From CAYJPV01 sp964396055 (GTDB lineage: Bacteria; Acidobacteriota; Vicinamibacteria; Vicinamibacterales; JAKQTR01): a stretch of DNA of 18,373 nucleotides. The translations under genes were made by a program, and so were the position numbers. Position 1 is the first letter of the stretch. Every line of letters starts with the position of its first letter. Of the stretch, positions 1-7,093 are shown piece by piece. The notes beneath the pieces were generated by a model. That model had not been told where the DNA came from, searched no databases, and saw only the letters and a list, made by a program, of their open reading frames with translations. The stretch is from NCBI GenBank assembly GCA_964396055.1, contig CAYNDV010000089.1, forward strand, positions 1 through 18,373, given 5' to 3'.

Positions 1-120
1 GCCCTCCTGGACGATGCCGGCCTGCGGGCGAGCCTGTCGCGCGCCGGCCGGCGCCTGGTGGACGGACGCGGCCCGGCCCGTGTGGCCCGCGCCCTGGCGC
101 GACTGGAGCGAACCCGATGA
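1..120 (+). CDS. C-terminal end of a PseG-like nucleotide-sugar hydrolase (partial)
   Basis: Frame 1 is open from the window edge to a TGA at 118-120 and encodes 39 residues ending LARLERTR. The segment has the look of a C-terminal helix pair with a GRRLVDGRGPARVARAL motif. Tails like this close PseG-type UDP-sugar hydrolases and related GT-B-fold enzymes, where the 'DGRGA.RV' element is common. The stop overlaps the ATG of the next gene by ATGA, which implies one operon. The synthase and cytidylyltransferase genes downstream make a nonulosonate-pathway hydrolase the best guess. A GT-B glycosyltransferase would end similarly, and 39 residues cannot settle it. Confidence 0.5.
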   Translation, partial: ALLDDAGLRASLSRAGRRLVDGRGPARVARALARLERTR

Positions 121-803
121 CACCCGGCCTGATTCTCGACCTGGACGACACGCTCTATCCCGAGCGCCAGTTCGCGCGCAGCGGATTCCGCGCCGTGGCG
201 GCCGACGTCGCCCGGCGCTTCGGCGTGCCGCGCGCCTCGGCCCGGCGGGCCCTCCTGCGCGCCCTGCGCGCGGGCGGCCGGGCGCAGGCGTTTCAGGCCC
301 TCTGCCTCGAATGCGGCCTGCCCACCACGGTGGTCCCGGAACTCGTGACCGCGTTCCGTGCGCACGCGCCGCACCTGCGGCTGCCGGCGGAGGCGCGTGA
401 CCTGCTGACCCGGGCGCGCAGCCTGGGCTGGCGCGTGGGGATCCTCACCAACGGCCTGCCGGCGGTGCAGGCCCGGAAGGTCCGGGCCCTCGGGCTTGCC
501 CCGCTGGTCGACGCCGTCGTCTATGCCGAGGAGTGGGGCACGGGCCGCGGCAAGCCGGAACGGGAACCGTTCGAGGTGGTGCGGGCCCGGCTCGACACGC
601 GCGCGGCGCTCACCGTGCATGTGGGCGACGATCCCTGGAAGGACATCTACGGCGCGCGTGCCGCCGGCCTGCACACGATCCTGCTGCACCGCGACGGCAC
701 GCGGGTCCGGGCCAGCGGCGCGGACCGGGTCGTCGATGCCCTCGCCGACGTACTCCCGGCGGCGGCCGCCCTGATGTGCCGCGAGGTGGCCGATGCTGCG
801 TGA
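117..803 (+). CDS. HAD-superfamily hydrolase (probable sugar phosphatase)
   Basis: This 228-residue protein has all four HAD motifs. Motif I is DLDDT at residues 8-12, with D8 the expected nucleophile and D10 the acid/base. Motif II is LTNG (T111), motif III is K146 in GKPE, and motif IV is VGDDPWKD (D171/D172) for Mg2+ binding. The cap between about residues 15 and 95 is helical, as in type C1 HADs. The start overlaps the previous stop (ATGA) and the end overlaps the next gene by 11 bases, so it is translationally coupled to its neighbours. In a nonulosonate locus a HAD enzyme could remove the 9-phosphate left by a phosphosugar-using synthase, or act on another sugar phosphate. The fold call is secure; the substrate is inference. 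Confidence 0.85.
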   Translation: MTPGLILDLDDTLYPERQFARSGFRAVAADVARRFGVPRASARRALLRALRAGGRAQAFQALCLECGLPTTVVPELVTAFRAHAPHLRLPAEARDLLTRARSLGWRVGILTNGLPAVQARKVRALGLAPLVDAVVYAEEWGTGRGKPEREPFEVVRARLDTRAALTVHVGDDPWKDIYGARAAGLHTILLHRDGTRVRASGADRVVDALADVLPAAAALMCREVADAA

Positions 804-1526
804 CATCGGATCCCACCGCATCGGCGCCGGCGCCCCGTTGTTCGTGATCGCCGAAATCGGTCTCAATCACGGTGGCTCGCTCGCCGACGCCCTCGCGATG
901 GTCGAGGCGGCGGCGTCGGCCGGCGCGTCGGCGGTCAAGCTGCAGAGCCTGCGCGCCCGCACCCTGGTCGCGCCCGCCTGCCCGGCCCCGGCCCACGTGG
1001 CCGCGAGTTCGCTGGTGCAGTTCTTCGAGCCGTTCGAACTGGACGCAGCCGCCCACGGCGCCGTGGCCCGCGCGGCCCGGCGCCGCGGGCTGGCCTTCCT
1101 GTCCACGCCGTTCGATCTCGACGCCGTGGACATGCTGGAGGAGATCGGCTGCGACGCCTACAAGATCGCCAGCGGCGATGTCACCAACACGCCGCTCGTC
1201 GCGCGCGTCGCGCGCACCAGCAAGCCGATCGTGATGTCCACGGGCATGAGCGACGGCGACGACGTCGCCGCGGCGCTGGCCGCCATCCGCCTCAACGGCG
1301 GCGGGCCGGTCGCGTTGCTGCACTGCGTGTCGTCGTATCCCGTGCCCGACGACAGCCAGAACCTCCGCGCGATCGCCACGCTGGCCCATCGCTTCGGCGT
1401 GCCGGTCGGGCTCTCCGACCACGGCACCGACCCGCTCGCCGTTGCCATGGCCGTGGCCCTGGGCGCGGTGATCTACGAGCGGCACTTCATGCTGCCGGGC
1501 CAGGCCGCGATCGACGCGCCGGTGTC
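793..1526 (+). CDS. neuB: NeuB/PseI-family nonulosonic acid synthase (3' end lost in gap)
   Basis: Residues 1-244 form most of the TIM-barrel of a sialic/pseudaminic/legionaminic acid synthase, which condenses phosphoenolpyruvate with an N-acyl hexosamine. Visible family motifs are IAEIGLNHGG (19-28), FLSTPFD (102-108), KIASGD (124-129), STGM (149-152), LHCVSSYP (176-183), GLSDHG (206-211) and ERHF (229-232). H210 and H231 are 21 residues apart, the spacing of the two metal-binding histidines in NeuB. The family is usually about 340-350 residues, so roughly 100 residues are missing, including the C-terminal SAF (antifreeze-like) domain. They fall in or beyond the N run. The ATG at 793 overlaps the HAD gene by 11 bases. 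Which sugar is made (Neu, Leg or Pse) cannot be told from this part. Confidence 0.9.
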
Positions 1527-1626
1527 NNNNNNNNNNNNNNNNNNNNNNNNNNNNNNNNNNNNNNNNNNNNNNNNNNNNNNNNNNNNNNNNNNNNNNNNNN
1601 NNNNNNNNNNNNNNNNNNNNNNNNNN
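1527..1626. other. Assembly gap (100 N)
   Basis: Exactly 100 undetermined bases. A round 100 is the usual placeholder for a scaffold gap of unknown size, so the true distance is not known. The missing ends of the two flanking genes (about 100 residues of the synthase and perhaps 20 of the ATP-grasp protein) would need roughly 350 bases if no other gene lies in it. Confidence 0.98.
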
Positions 1627-2583
1627 CGCGCCCTCGACCAGCTTCACCTCCGCGGCTCCGTGATCGGGACCGACATCAGCGACCTGTCGCCGGCCGTGCA
1701 CTTCTGCGACCGGGCCTACCGGGTGCCCCTGTCCAGCGACCCGGCGTACCTCGACACGATCGCGGACCTCTGCGAGGCGGAGGACGTCACCCTGGTGGTG
1801 CCGACCATCGACGAGGAACTGCCGCTGTTCGGCGGGGCCGTGGCGCGGTTTGCGGCGCGGGGCGTCCGCGTGGCGGTGTCGCCGCAGGAGACCTCGATCG
1901 TCTGCAACGACAAGTTCGAGACCTGCCGCCGGCTGCGGACCGCGGGGGTGGCTGCCGCCGAGTCGTTCCTGCCGGCCGGCCTGCCGTCCGAGCCGCGGCT
2001 GCCGATGTTCGTCAAGCCGCGCGGCGGGCGCGGCAGCATCGGCGCGTTCCGGGCCCGGACCGCCGACGAGCTGGCCTTCTTCACCCGGTACGTCGAGGAC
2101 CCGGTCATCCAGGAGTTCCTCGAGGGGCCCGAGTACACGATCGACCTGCTGTGCGACTTCGACGGCCGGCCCCTGGCCGCCGTGCCCCGCGAGCGCGTCG
2201 TGATCCGCGCCGGCGTCATCGACCGCGGGCGGACGGTGCTCGATCCCGCCCTGATCGATCTGGCCCTCGACTGCGCCCGCGTGCTGCGCTTCGCGGGCCC
2301 GGTCAACGTGCAGTGCCGCACCGTCGACGGGCAGCCGACCGTGTTCGAGATCAACCCCCGCTTCTCCGGCGGCATTCCGCTGACGATCGCGGCGGGGGCG
2401 GACTTTCCGCGCCTCCTGCTCGAACTGACGCTCGGCCGGCGCGTCGAACCGCTGATCGGGCGCTTCCAGCACGACCTGTGGATGACGAACTACGAATCGT
2501 CCCTGTTCCTGTCCGCCGATCGTATCAACGCCCTGGTCCCGGCCGAGCTGGCCAGGCCCCTTCGCATCGAGGCTGTCGCGTGA
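1627..2583 (+). CDS. CarB-like ATP-grasp ligase (5' end lost in gap)
   Basis: 318 residues are visible after the gap. They begin inside the Rossmann-like pre-ATP-grasp domain (VIGTDIS, then VTLVVPTIDEELPL, about residues 12-66). The ATP-grasp core follows: CNDKFETCRRL (93-103), the FVKPRGGRGSIG phosphate-binding loop (128-139), IQEFLEGPEYTIDLL (161-175) and the metal-binding stretch VFEINPRFSGG (239-249). This is the layout of PylC/CarB-type ligases, which activate a carboxylate as an acyl-phosphate and join it to an amine or ammonia. Probably only about 20 N-terminal residues are missing. CarB-like ATP-grasp genes do occur in some surface-sugar loci; here it could aminoacylate or amidate the sugar, but no substrate can be read from the sequence. 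The stop overlaps the next start (GTGA). Confidence 0.85.
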   Translation, partial: RALDQLHLRGSVIGTDISDLSPAVHFCDRAYRVPLSSDPAYLDTIADLCEAEDVTLVVPTIDEELPLFGGAVARFAARGVRVAVSPQETSIVCNDKFETCRRLRTAGVAAAESFLPAGLPSEPRLPMFVKPRGGRGSIGAFRARTADELAFFTRYVEDPVIQEFLEGPEYTIDLLCDFDGRPLAAVPRERVVIRAGVIDRGRTVLDPALIDLALDCARVLRFAGPVNVQCRTVDGQPTVFEINPRFSGGIPLTIAAGADFPRLLLELTLGRRVEPLIGRFQHDLWMTNYESSLFLSADRINALVPAELARPLRIEAVA

Positions 2584-3278
2584 CATCACTGGTCATCGCC
2601 CTCCAGGCCCGCACGGGCTCCACCCGCCTGCCCGGCAAGGTGCTGGCGCCCATCGGCCGCCACACCCTGCTCGCGCACTGCATCCGCCGGCTGCAGGCGG
2701 CCGACATCGGCCCCGTCGTCGTCGCCACGACGCAGGAACCCGGCGACGATGCCGTCGAAACCGAAGCCCGCCGGTACGGCGCACTCGTCTACCGGGGCCC
2801 ATCCGACGACGTGCTCGCCCGGTATGTCGGCGTGGCCGACGAGTTCGGCGGCCGGTACCTGGTCCGCGCGACGGCGGACAACCCGGCCGTGGACGTCGAC
2901 GCGCCGGGCCGCCTGCTGAAGGCGCTGCTCGCCGCCAAGGCGGAGTACGCCCACGAGAAGGGGCTGCCGTACGGGGCCGGCGTCGAGATCGTCGCCGCCG
3001 ACACGCTGCGCCGCGTCGAGCGCATGGCCACGGCGCCCGCGGACCGCGAGCACGTGACGTTGTTCATCAAGCAGCAGGCCCCGTGGTTCCGCCTCGCGGA
3101 GACGACGGTGCCTGGCGACCTCCGCCGGCCCGACCTGCGCTTCACGGTGGACACGGCCGAGGATCTGCAGTTCATGCGGCGCGTCCTCGAGAAGGTGGAC
3201 GACGGGCCGCATCCGGCGCCGCTGACGGCAATCATCGCCGCGGCCGACGCCGTCATCCGGCGGTCGTGGGCGGCCTGA
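2580..3278 (+). CDS. spsF: SpsF/NeuA-type cytidylyltransferase
   Basis: This 232-residue protein starts at a GTG overlapping the previous stop by 4 bases; upstream in-frame codons belong to the shadow of the ATP-grasp gene. The N-terminus carries the nucleotidyltransferase signature QARTGSTRLPGK (residues 9-20), followed by a dinucleotide-type fold. RATADNP near residue 101 and FTVDTAEDL near residue 191 are characteristic of the SpsF/COG1861 group. Its likely role is to activate the 9-carbon acid as the CMP-sugar for transfer, the PseF/NeuA step of the pathway. Family assignment is good. The exact sugar is inferred from the NeuB-type gene in the same operon. Confidence 0.82.
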   Translation: MTSLVIALQARTGSTRLPGKVLAPIGRHTLLAHCIRRLQAADIGPVVVATTQEPGDDAVETEARRYGALVYRGPSDDVLARYVGVADEFGGRYLVRATADNPAVDVDAPGRLLKALLAAKAEYAHEKGLPYGAGVEIVAADTLRRVERMATAPADREHVTLFIKQQAPWFRLAETTVPGDLRRPDLRFTVDTAEDLQFMRRVLEKVDDGPHPAPLTAIIAAADAVIRRSWAA

Positions 3279-3330
3279 CCGCCGGCCGCCGGGAACCGCG
3301 GCGCGCCGCCGCGCGGCCGGGAGAGAGACG

Positions 3331-4488
3331 ATGATCGACATCACGGATCCGCGACTGCAGGAAGCTCTCATCGGGCGTCCCGCCACCGACACGCTCACCC
3401 GCGCGGAACGCCGCGCCTACGCCGGCACGCGCGTGCTGGTGACCGGCGCCGGCGGGTCGGTGGGGTCGGAGCTGGTGCGCAAGCTCGCCGCCTGCGATCC
3501 CGAGTCGATCACGCTCGTCGACCAGTCGGAGTACGCCCTCTTCCACGTCGAGCGGGACCTGACCGGCCGCTGGCCGGGCCTGCCGGTGCACGCCGTGCTG
3601 GGCGACGTCGCCCGCCCGCGCGTGATCCGGGCGGCGTGCGACGCGGCCCGGCCCGATGTCGTCTTCCACGCCGCGGCCTACAAACACGTCACCATGCTCG
3701 AGCGGGACGTGTGCGCCGCCGTGCAGGCGAACGTGCTTGCCACCTCCGCCGTGATCGACGCGGCGCGCGAAGCCGATGCGCGCTTCGTGCTCATCTCGTC
3801 GGACAAGGCCGTCAACCCCCGCAGCGTCATGGGCGCCACCAAGCGCCTGGCGGAACTGCTCACGCTGGCCCGCGCCAGCCGCCGGTTCAAGCCCGTCGTC
3901 GTCCGGTTCGGCAACGTGCTGGGCAGCAGCGGCAGCGTCGTCGAGCTGATGATCCGGAACCTGCTCCGCGGCGAGCCCATTCCCATCACGCACGCGGAGG
4001 CCACGCGCTATTTCATGACGGTCGGCGAGGCCGCCACGCTGGTGCTGCGCGCCGACCTGATGCGCGTCGGCGGTGAAATCTGCTGGCTCGACATGGGCAC
4101 CCCGGTCCGGATTGTGGACCTGGCCCGCCGGCTGATGGCGTGGGCGGCCGCCCGCGGCGTCCCGGCGGTGCCGCTCACGTTTATCGGCCTCCGGCCCGGG
4201 GAGAAGCTCGACGAGGAGCTGACGCTGCAGGGCATGGATCTCTGTCGCACCGATCACGCCCGGATCTGGATCGCGCGCCACGAGCCCGCCGATCCGGCGG
4301 CGCTGCGCCGGATCCTGCGCTCGCTGCGCGTCGACCTGCTCCAGGGCGACGCCCTCGCCGCGCTGGCCGACCTGCGGGCCGCAGTGCCCGAGTACGACGT
4401 CAGCCCTGAGGCGCGCCGCGCCGCCGGCATTTCCACGCTGAACGCCGCCGTCCTCACGTCGGACCCGTTCGACCGTCTCGTCGCCTGA
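3331..4488 (+). CDS. CapD/WbpM-type UDP-sugar 4,6-dehydratase (extended SDR)
   Basis: This 385-residue soluble protein has a Rossmann NAD(P)-binding loop TGAGGSVGSE (38-47), then VVFHAAAYKHV (110-120), ISSDKAVNP (155-163) and VMGATKRLAE (166-175), followed by VRFGNVLGSSGSVV and GLRPGEKLDEEL. These are hallmarks of the polysaccharide-biosynthesis CapD/WbpM branch, which dehydrates UDP-GlcNAc at C4/C6. The residue before GATK is Met (M167), as in WbpM-like enzymes, whereas PseB-type dehydratases usually have Tyr. It is therefore not a textbook PseB. It lacks the N-terminal membrane domain of full-length WbpM. A purine-rich ribosome site (GGGAGAGAG) precedes the ATG. It sits 52 bases after the cytidylyltransferase and is the last gene of the sugar block. 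Confidence 0.85.
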   Translation: MIDITDPRLQEALIGRPATDTLTRAERRAYAGTRVLVTGAGGSVGSELVRKLAACDPESITLVDQSEYALFHVERDLTGRWPGLPVHAVLGDVARPRVIRAACDAARPDVVFHAAAYKHVTMLERDVCAAVQANVLATSAVIDAAREADARFVLISSDKAVNPRSVMGATKRLAELLTLARASRRFKPVVVRFGNVLGSSGSVVELMIRNLLRGEPIPITHAEATRYFMTVGEAATLVLRADLMRVGGEICWLDMGTPVRIVDLARRLMAWAAARGVPAVPLTFIGLRPGEKLDEELTLQGMDLCRTDHARIWIARHEPADPAALRRILRSLRVDLLQGDALAALADLRAAVPEYDVSPEARRAAGISTLNAAVLTSDPFDRLVA

Positions 4489-4496
4489 CCGCTCCC

Positions 4497-4525
4497 GCCC
4501 CGCCCCCGCGCCGCGGGGGCGGGGC
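4497..4525 (+). terminator. Strong GC hairpin after the sugar operon
   Basis: Bases 4497-4510 and 4512-4525 are perfect inverted copies (14 bp); realistically a 12-bp stem with a 5-base loop. It begins 8 bases after the dehydratase stop. No T-run follows, so it is not a classical intrinsic terminator, but its place between two functional blocks and upstream of a promoter suggests a transcription boundary or 3'-end stabiliser. Confidence 0.5.
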
Positions 4526-4531
4526 CCCATC

Positions 4532-4578
4532 CGTTCCTGCCGATCCCGCCCGCTGAAGGTCCGCGCGTTCCTGCCGAT
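4532..4578 (+). repeat. 13-base direct repeat CGTTCCTGCCGAT (two copies)
   Basis: CGTTCCTGCCGAT occurs at 4532-4544 and again at 4566-4578, 34 bases apart, in the 209-base intergenic stretch 4489-4697. The second copy overlaps the -10 box of the sigma-28-like promoter; the first ends in GATCC and has no matching -35 box. It may be a small duplication or chance. Confidence 0.5.
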
Positions 4579-4580
4579 TG
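4554..4580 (+). promoter_or_regulatory. Sigma-28-like promoter P1 (HD-GYP/stator operon)
   Basis: TGAAGGTC at 4554-4561, an 11-base spacer, then GCCGATTG at 4573-4580. The known FliA/SigD consensus is TAAAGTTT-N11-GCCGATAA, so the spacing is exact, six of eight -10 bases match and five of eight -35 bases match. The same arrangement recurs at 9231, 10988 and 13183. The expected transcript start is near 4587, about 110 bases before the HD-GYP gene. Confidence 0.8.
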
Positions 4581-4685
4581 TGGAGAGGACAGGTAGTCCG
4601 TCCCGCCGGACCATCGGAGTCATGGACGACCGATGACCGGCGATGCCGCCGCCGCGTGGCGGCGACGGGAACTGCCGGTCCGACC

Positions 4686-4692
4686 AAAGGAG
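4686..4692 (+). promoter_or_regulatory. Ribosome binding site deciding the HD-GYP start
   Basis: AAAGGAG ends 5 bases before the ATG at 4698. The open frame continues upstream to 4578, but that stretch begins inside the promoter -10 box and does not resemble receiver sequence, so 4698 is the start. Confidence 0.85.
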
Positions 4693-4697
4693 TGGTC

Positions 4698-5786
4698 ATG
4701 ACAGGGCACATCCTCGCCCTGGACGACGAGCCAGACGTCCGGGCGATGCTGAGCAGGTGGCTGCAATCCGAAGGTCTGCGCTGCACCCCGGCGTCGACCC
4801 CGGCGGAAGCCCTGGCCCTGTTCGAGCGCGATCCGGCCGACGTGGCGTTGATCGACCTGCGCCTCAACGGCGACTCCGGCCTGACGGCGGCCCGGGGCCT
4901 GCGCCAGCGTCGTGACGACGTGGCGATCGTCTTGGTGACCGGCGTCGCGAGCTTCGACGCCGCCGTGGAGGGCATGCGCCTTGGCGTGATGGACTACCTC
5001 CTGAAGCCCTTCACCCGCTCCGAGCTGCTCGCGATGGTCGGCAGGGCCCTCGACTGGAATGCGGGCCAGGCGCGGGTCAAGGCGGAGCGGCGCCACTTCG
5101 AGGCCGAGATTGAGCGGCGGCGCCACGAGCTGGCCGACGCCTTCATGCGCGTCGAGGTGGCGTCCACCGCCACGCTCGATGCCCTGCTCACGACCCTCGA
5201 CCGATGCAGCCCCGAAACTTACCTCCACGCCAGGCGCGTGGCGCGCATGGCCGTGATGCTCGCGAACCGGCTCGGCCTGAGCGGCCAGTCGGTGACGGAC
5301 ATCGAACGCGGCGCCCTGCTCCATGACATCGGCAAGGTGGCGATGCCCGGGGGCATCCTCAACAAGCCCGGCCCGCTGTCGGAACCCGAGCTGGCCGTGG
5401 TGTGGTCGCATCCGCAGGTCGGGCACGACATCGTCTCCGTGGTGCCGGCGCTGCGCGGCGCGGCCGAGATCGTGCTGGCGTCGCACGAGCGGTTCGACGG
5501 GCGCGGGTACCCGCGCGGTCTGGCGGGCACGGCCATCCCCATCGGCGCGCGCATCACGTCGGTGGCCGACGTCTTCGACGTCCTGACCTCGCCGCGGACG
5601 TACCGCGAGCCCGTCACGACCGAACAGGCGTGCGCCGAGCTGGCCCGCTGCGCGGGCACCCAGTTCGACCCCGATGTGGTGCGCGAGTGGCTGCGTGTCG
5701 CCGGGGCGATGCACCAGGCGTCCGACTGGCAGGCGGCCGACTGGCTGGATGTGCTGGCGACGGTTCCCGCGGGGGCCGTGTCATGA
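4698..5786 (+). CDS. Response regulator with HD-GYP output (c-di-GMP phosphodiesterase)
   Basis: This 362-residue protein has a receiver domain at residues 1-120: acidic pair D9/D10, phospho-acceptor D53 in LIDLRL, T81 and K103 in LLKPF. A charged helical linker (about 122-155) leads to an HD-GYP domain at about 160-340. The metal and signature residues are present: H177, HD at 209-210 with K213 (LLHDIGKVAMP), H238, H263, D267, GYP at 270-272 (DGRGYPRGL) and D291. HD-GYP domains with these residues hydrolyse cyclic di-GMP, which favours swimming. It is the first gene after promoter P1, and its stop overlaps the next start (ATGA). Catalysis is predicted from intact residues; the input kinase is unknown. 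Confidence 0.93.
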   Translation: MTGHILALDDEPDVRAMLSRWLQSEGLRCTPASTPAEALALFERDPADVALIDLRLNGDSGLTAARGLRQRRDDVAIVLVTGVASFDAAVEGMRLGVMDYLLKPFTRSELLAMVGRALDWNAGQARVKAERRHFEAEIERRRHELADAFMRVEVASTATLDALLTTLDRCSPETYLHARRVARMAVMLANRLGLSGQSVTDIERGALLHDIGKVAMPGGILNKPGPLSEPELAVVWSHPQVGHDIVSVVPALRGAAEIVLASHERFDGRGYPRGLAGTAIPIGARITSVADVFDVLTSPRTYREPVTTEQACAELARCAGTQFDPDVVREWLRVAGAMHQASDWQAADWLDVLATVPAGAVS

Positions 5787-7093
5787 CCGCGGCCGCACCC
5801 GTCCACGGCGTGAAGGCCCTGGAAGGCCAGTTCGGTCGCCTGGGCCGGGCTGCGGCGCTGCTCCATGCGGGCCGCGAAATGGGCGCGTCGCTGGACGCCG
5901 CCCGCCTCGGCCGGATCACCGTCGAGACTGTCGAGCAGGCCCTGCCGGCGTCGGCCGCGGCCCTGCTGACCTTCGACCCGGCCGGCGGCCAGTGGCACGC
6001 CGCCGCCCACGGTCCCCGCGGCGGCGCGTTCGCGCCCGCCGCCTCAGCGTTCGAGGTGGCGGCGGTCCCGTTTTCCCCGGAGGTCCGCCGGCGGCACCTG
6101 TTCGTGCGCAAGCGGCTCCAGGTGGGGCGGCACGGCTTCGACGCCGCGGTGCTGGCGGCCGGCTACCGGGGCTACGCGACCCTGCCGGTCGTGCGCGAAG
6201 GCCAGCCGGACGTCGTGCTGTGCGCGGCCTGGCGCACGGCGCCCGGGGCCGACGAACTCTGGTTCCTGGAGGTCCTGTCGGTTCAGGCGGCGCTGGCGCT
6301 GCGCAGCGCCGCCCTCTGGACACGGCTCGACACGGCCGAGCAGGGCCTCGCGCGCGCCCGCGATCGCGCCGATCACGCCAGCCGGCTCCAGGCCCTGAGC
6401 CAGGTGGCGTCGGGTGTCGCGCACGACTTCAACAACTCGCTGACGACGATCCTCGGCCTGAGCGACTGGCTGCTGCACGAACTGTCCAGCGACACACCCT
6501 TCTACGCCGACCTCGAGGCCATCCGCGCGGCGGCCGAAGACGCGGCCGCCATGGTGCGCCGCCTGCAGATGTTCAGCCGGCTTCGGCCTGACGCACCGCA
6601 GCGCGAGCTCGTCGAGGTGGTGGCCCTCACCGGTCTGGCATCGCCCGCCCCGGAACCGTCGGAGCCGGCCCCGTCCGTGGCTGCCGACGCGCTGCGCCCG
6701 CTGAACATCCTGGTGGTTGACGATGAGCCAGGCGTGAGGGACAGCCTGGCCGCCATGGTCTCGGCCCTCGGGCACGCGGTGGCCAAGGCGGCCGACGGCG
6801 AGTCGGCTCTCGACCTGGTGATCGCCCGGACGTTCGACGTCGTGGTGACCGACCTTGGCCTGCCGGGCATGAGCGGCGCGGAGTTGGCCCGCGCGATTGC
6901 CGCCTGCCGGCCGGGAACGGCCGTCGTGTGCGTGACCGCCTGGGACGGCGACGTGGCGGCCCAGGCCGGGGCGGTGGCGCTGTCGAAGCCGGTCACGATG
7001 GAGGCGTTGTCGCAGAGCGTGCGCGACGCCCACGCCCGGCGCGCGTCGCGGGCGGGTCTCAGGCTGGTGCATTCCGCGGAGACGGCATCATGA
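5783..7093 (+). CDS. GAF-like/HisKA/receiver protein without an ATPase domain
   Basis: This 436-residue protein starts at the ATG overlapping the HD-GYP stop; the longer open frame upstream is a shadow. Residues about 30-180 look like a divergent GAF sensor. Residues 204-268 are a HisKA dimerisation helix pair with the H-box VASGVAHDFNNSLTTILG, H214 being the phospho-acceptor. A Pro/Ala-rich linker (about 285-305) then runs straight into a receiver domain (307-420): D313/D314, D357 in VTDLGLPGM, T385 and K402. No N, G1 or G2 boxes of a HATPase_c domain can be seen between them, and there are only about 40 residues. It therefore cannot be a normal hybrid kinase on its own. It might relay phosphate from another kinase or drain it. 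Its stop overlaps motA (ATGA). Confidence 0.85.
   Translation: MTAAAPVHGVKALEGQFGRLGRAAALLHAGREMGASLDAARLGRITVETVEQALPASAAALLTFDPAGGQWHAAAHGPRGGAFAPAASAFEVAAVPFSPEVRRRHLFVRKRLQVGRHGFDAAVLAAGYRGYATLPVVREGQPDVVLCAAWRTAPGADELWFLEVLSVQAALALRSAALWTRLDTAEQGLARARDRADHASRLQALSQVASGVAHDFNNSLTTILGLSDWLLHELSSDTPFYADLEAIRAAAEDAAAMVRRLQMFSRLRPDAPQRELVEVVALTGLASPAPEPSEPAPSVAADALRPLNILVVDDEPGVRDSLAAMVSALGHAVAKAADGESALDLVIARTFDVVVTDLGLPGMSGAELARAIAACRPGTAVVCVTAWDGDVAAQAGAVALSKPVTMEALSQSVRDAHARRASRAGLRLVHSAETAS

Noticed and set aside
610..2589. Long minus-strand open frame of 659 codons
   Set aside because: It reads through the N run and lies antisense to three well-recognised genes. Its product is Arg/Gly/His-rich with no family motif, typical of shadow frames in GC-rich DNA.
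4532..4546. First GCCGAT copy (GCCGATCC at 4539) as an additional promoter
   Set aside because: The position 19 bases upstream is within the GC hairpin and has no T-A-A-like box, and the last bases do not match the other four sites.
3253..4623. Minus-strand open frame of 456 codons opposite the dehydratase
   Set aside because: It is antisense to a gene with strong SDR motifs, low in complexity and with no recognisable domain.
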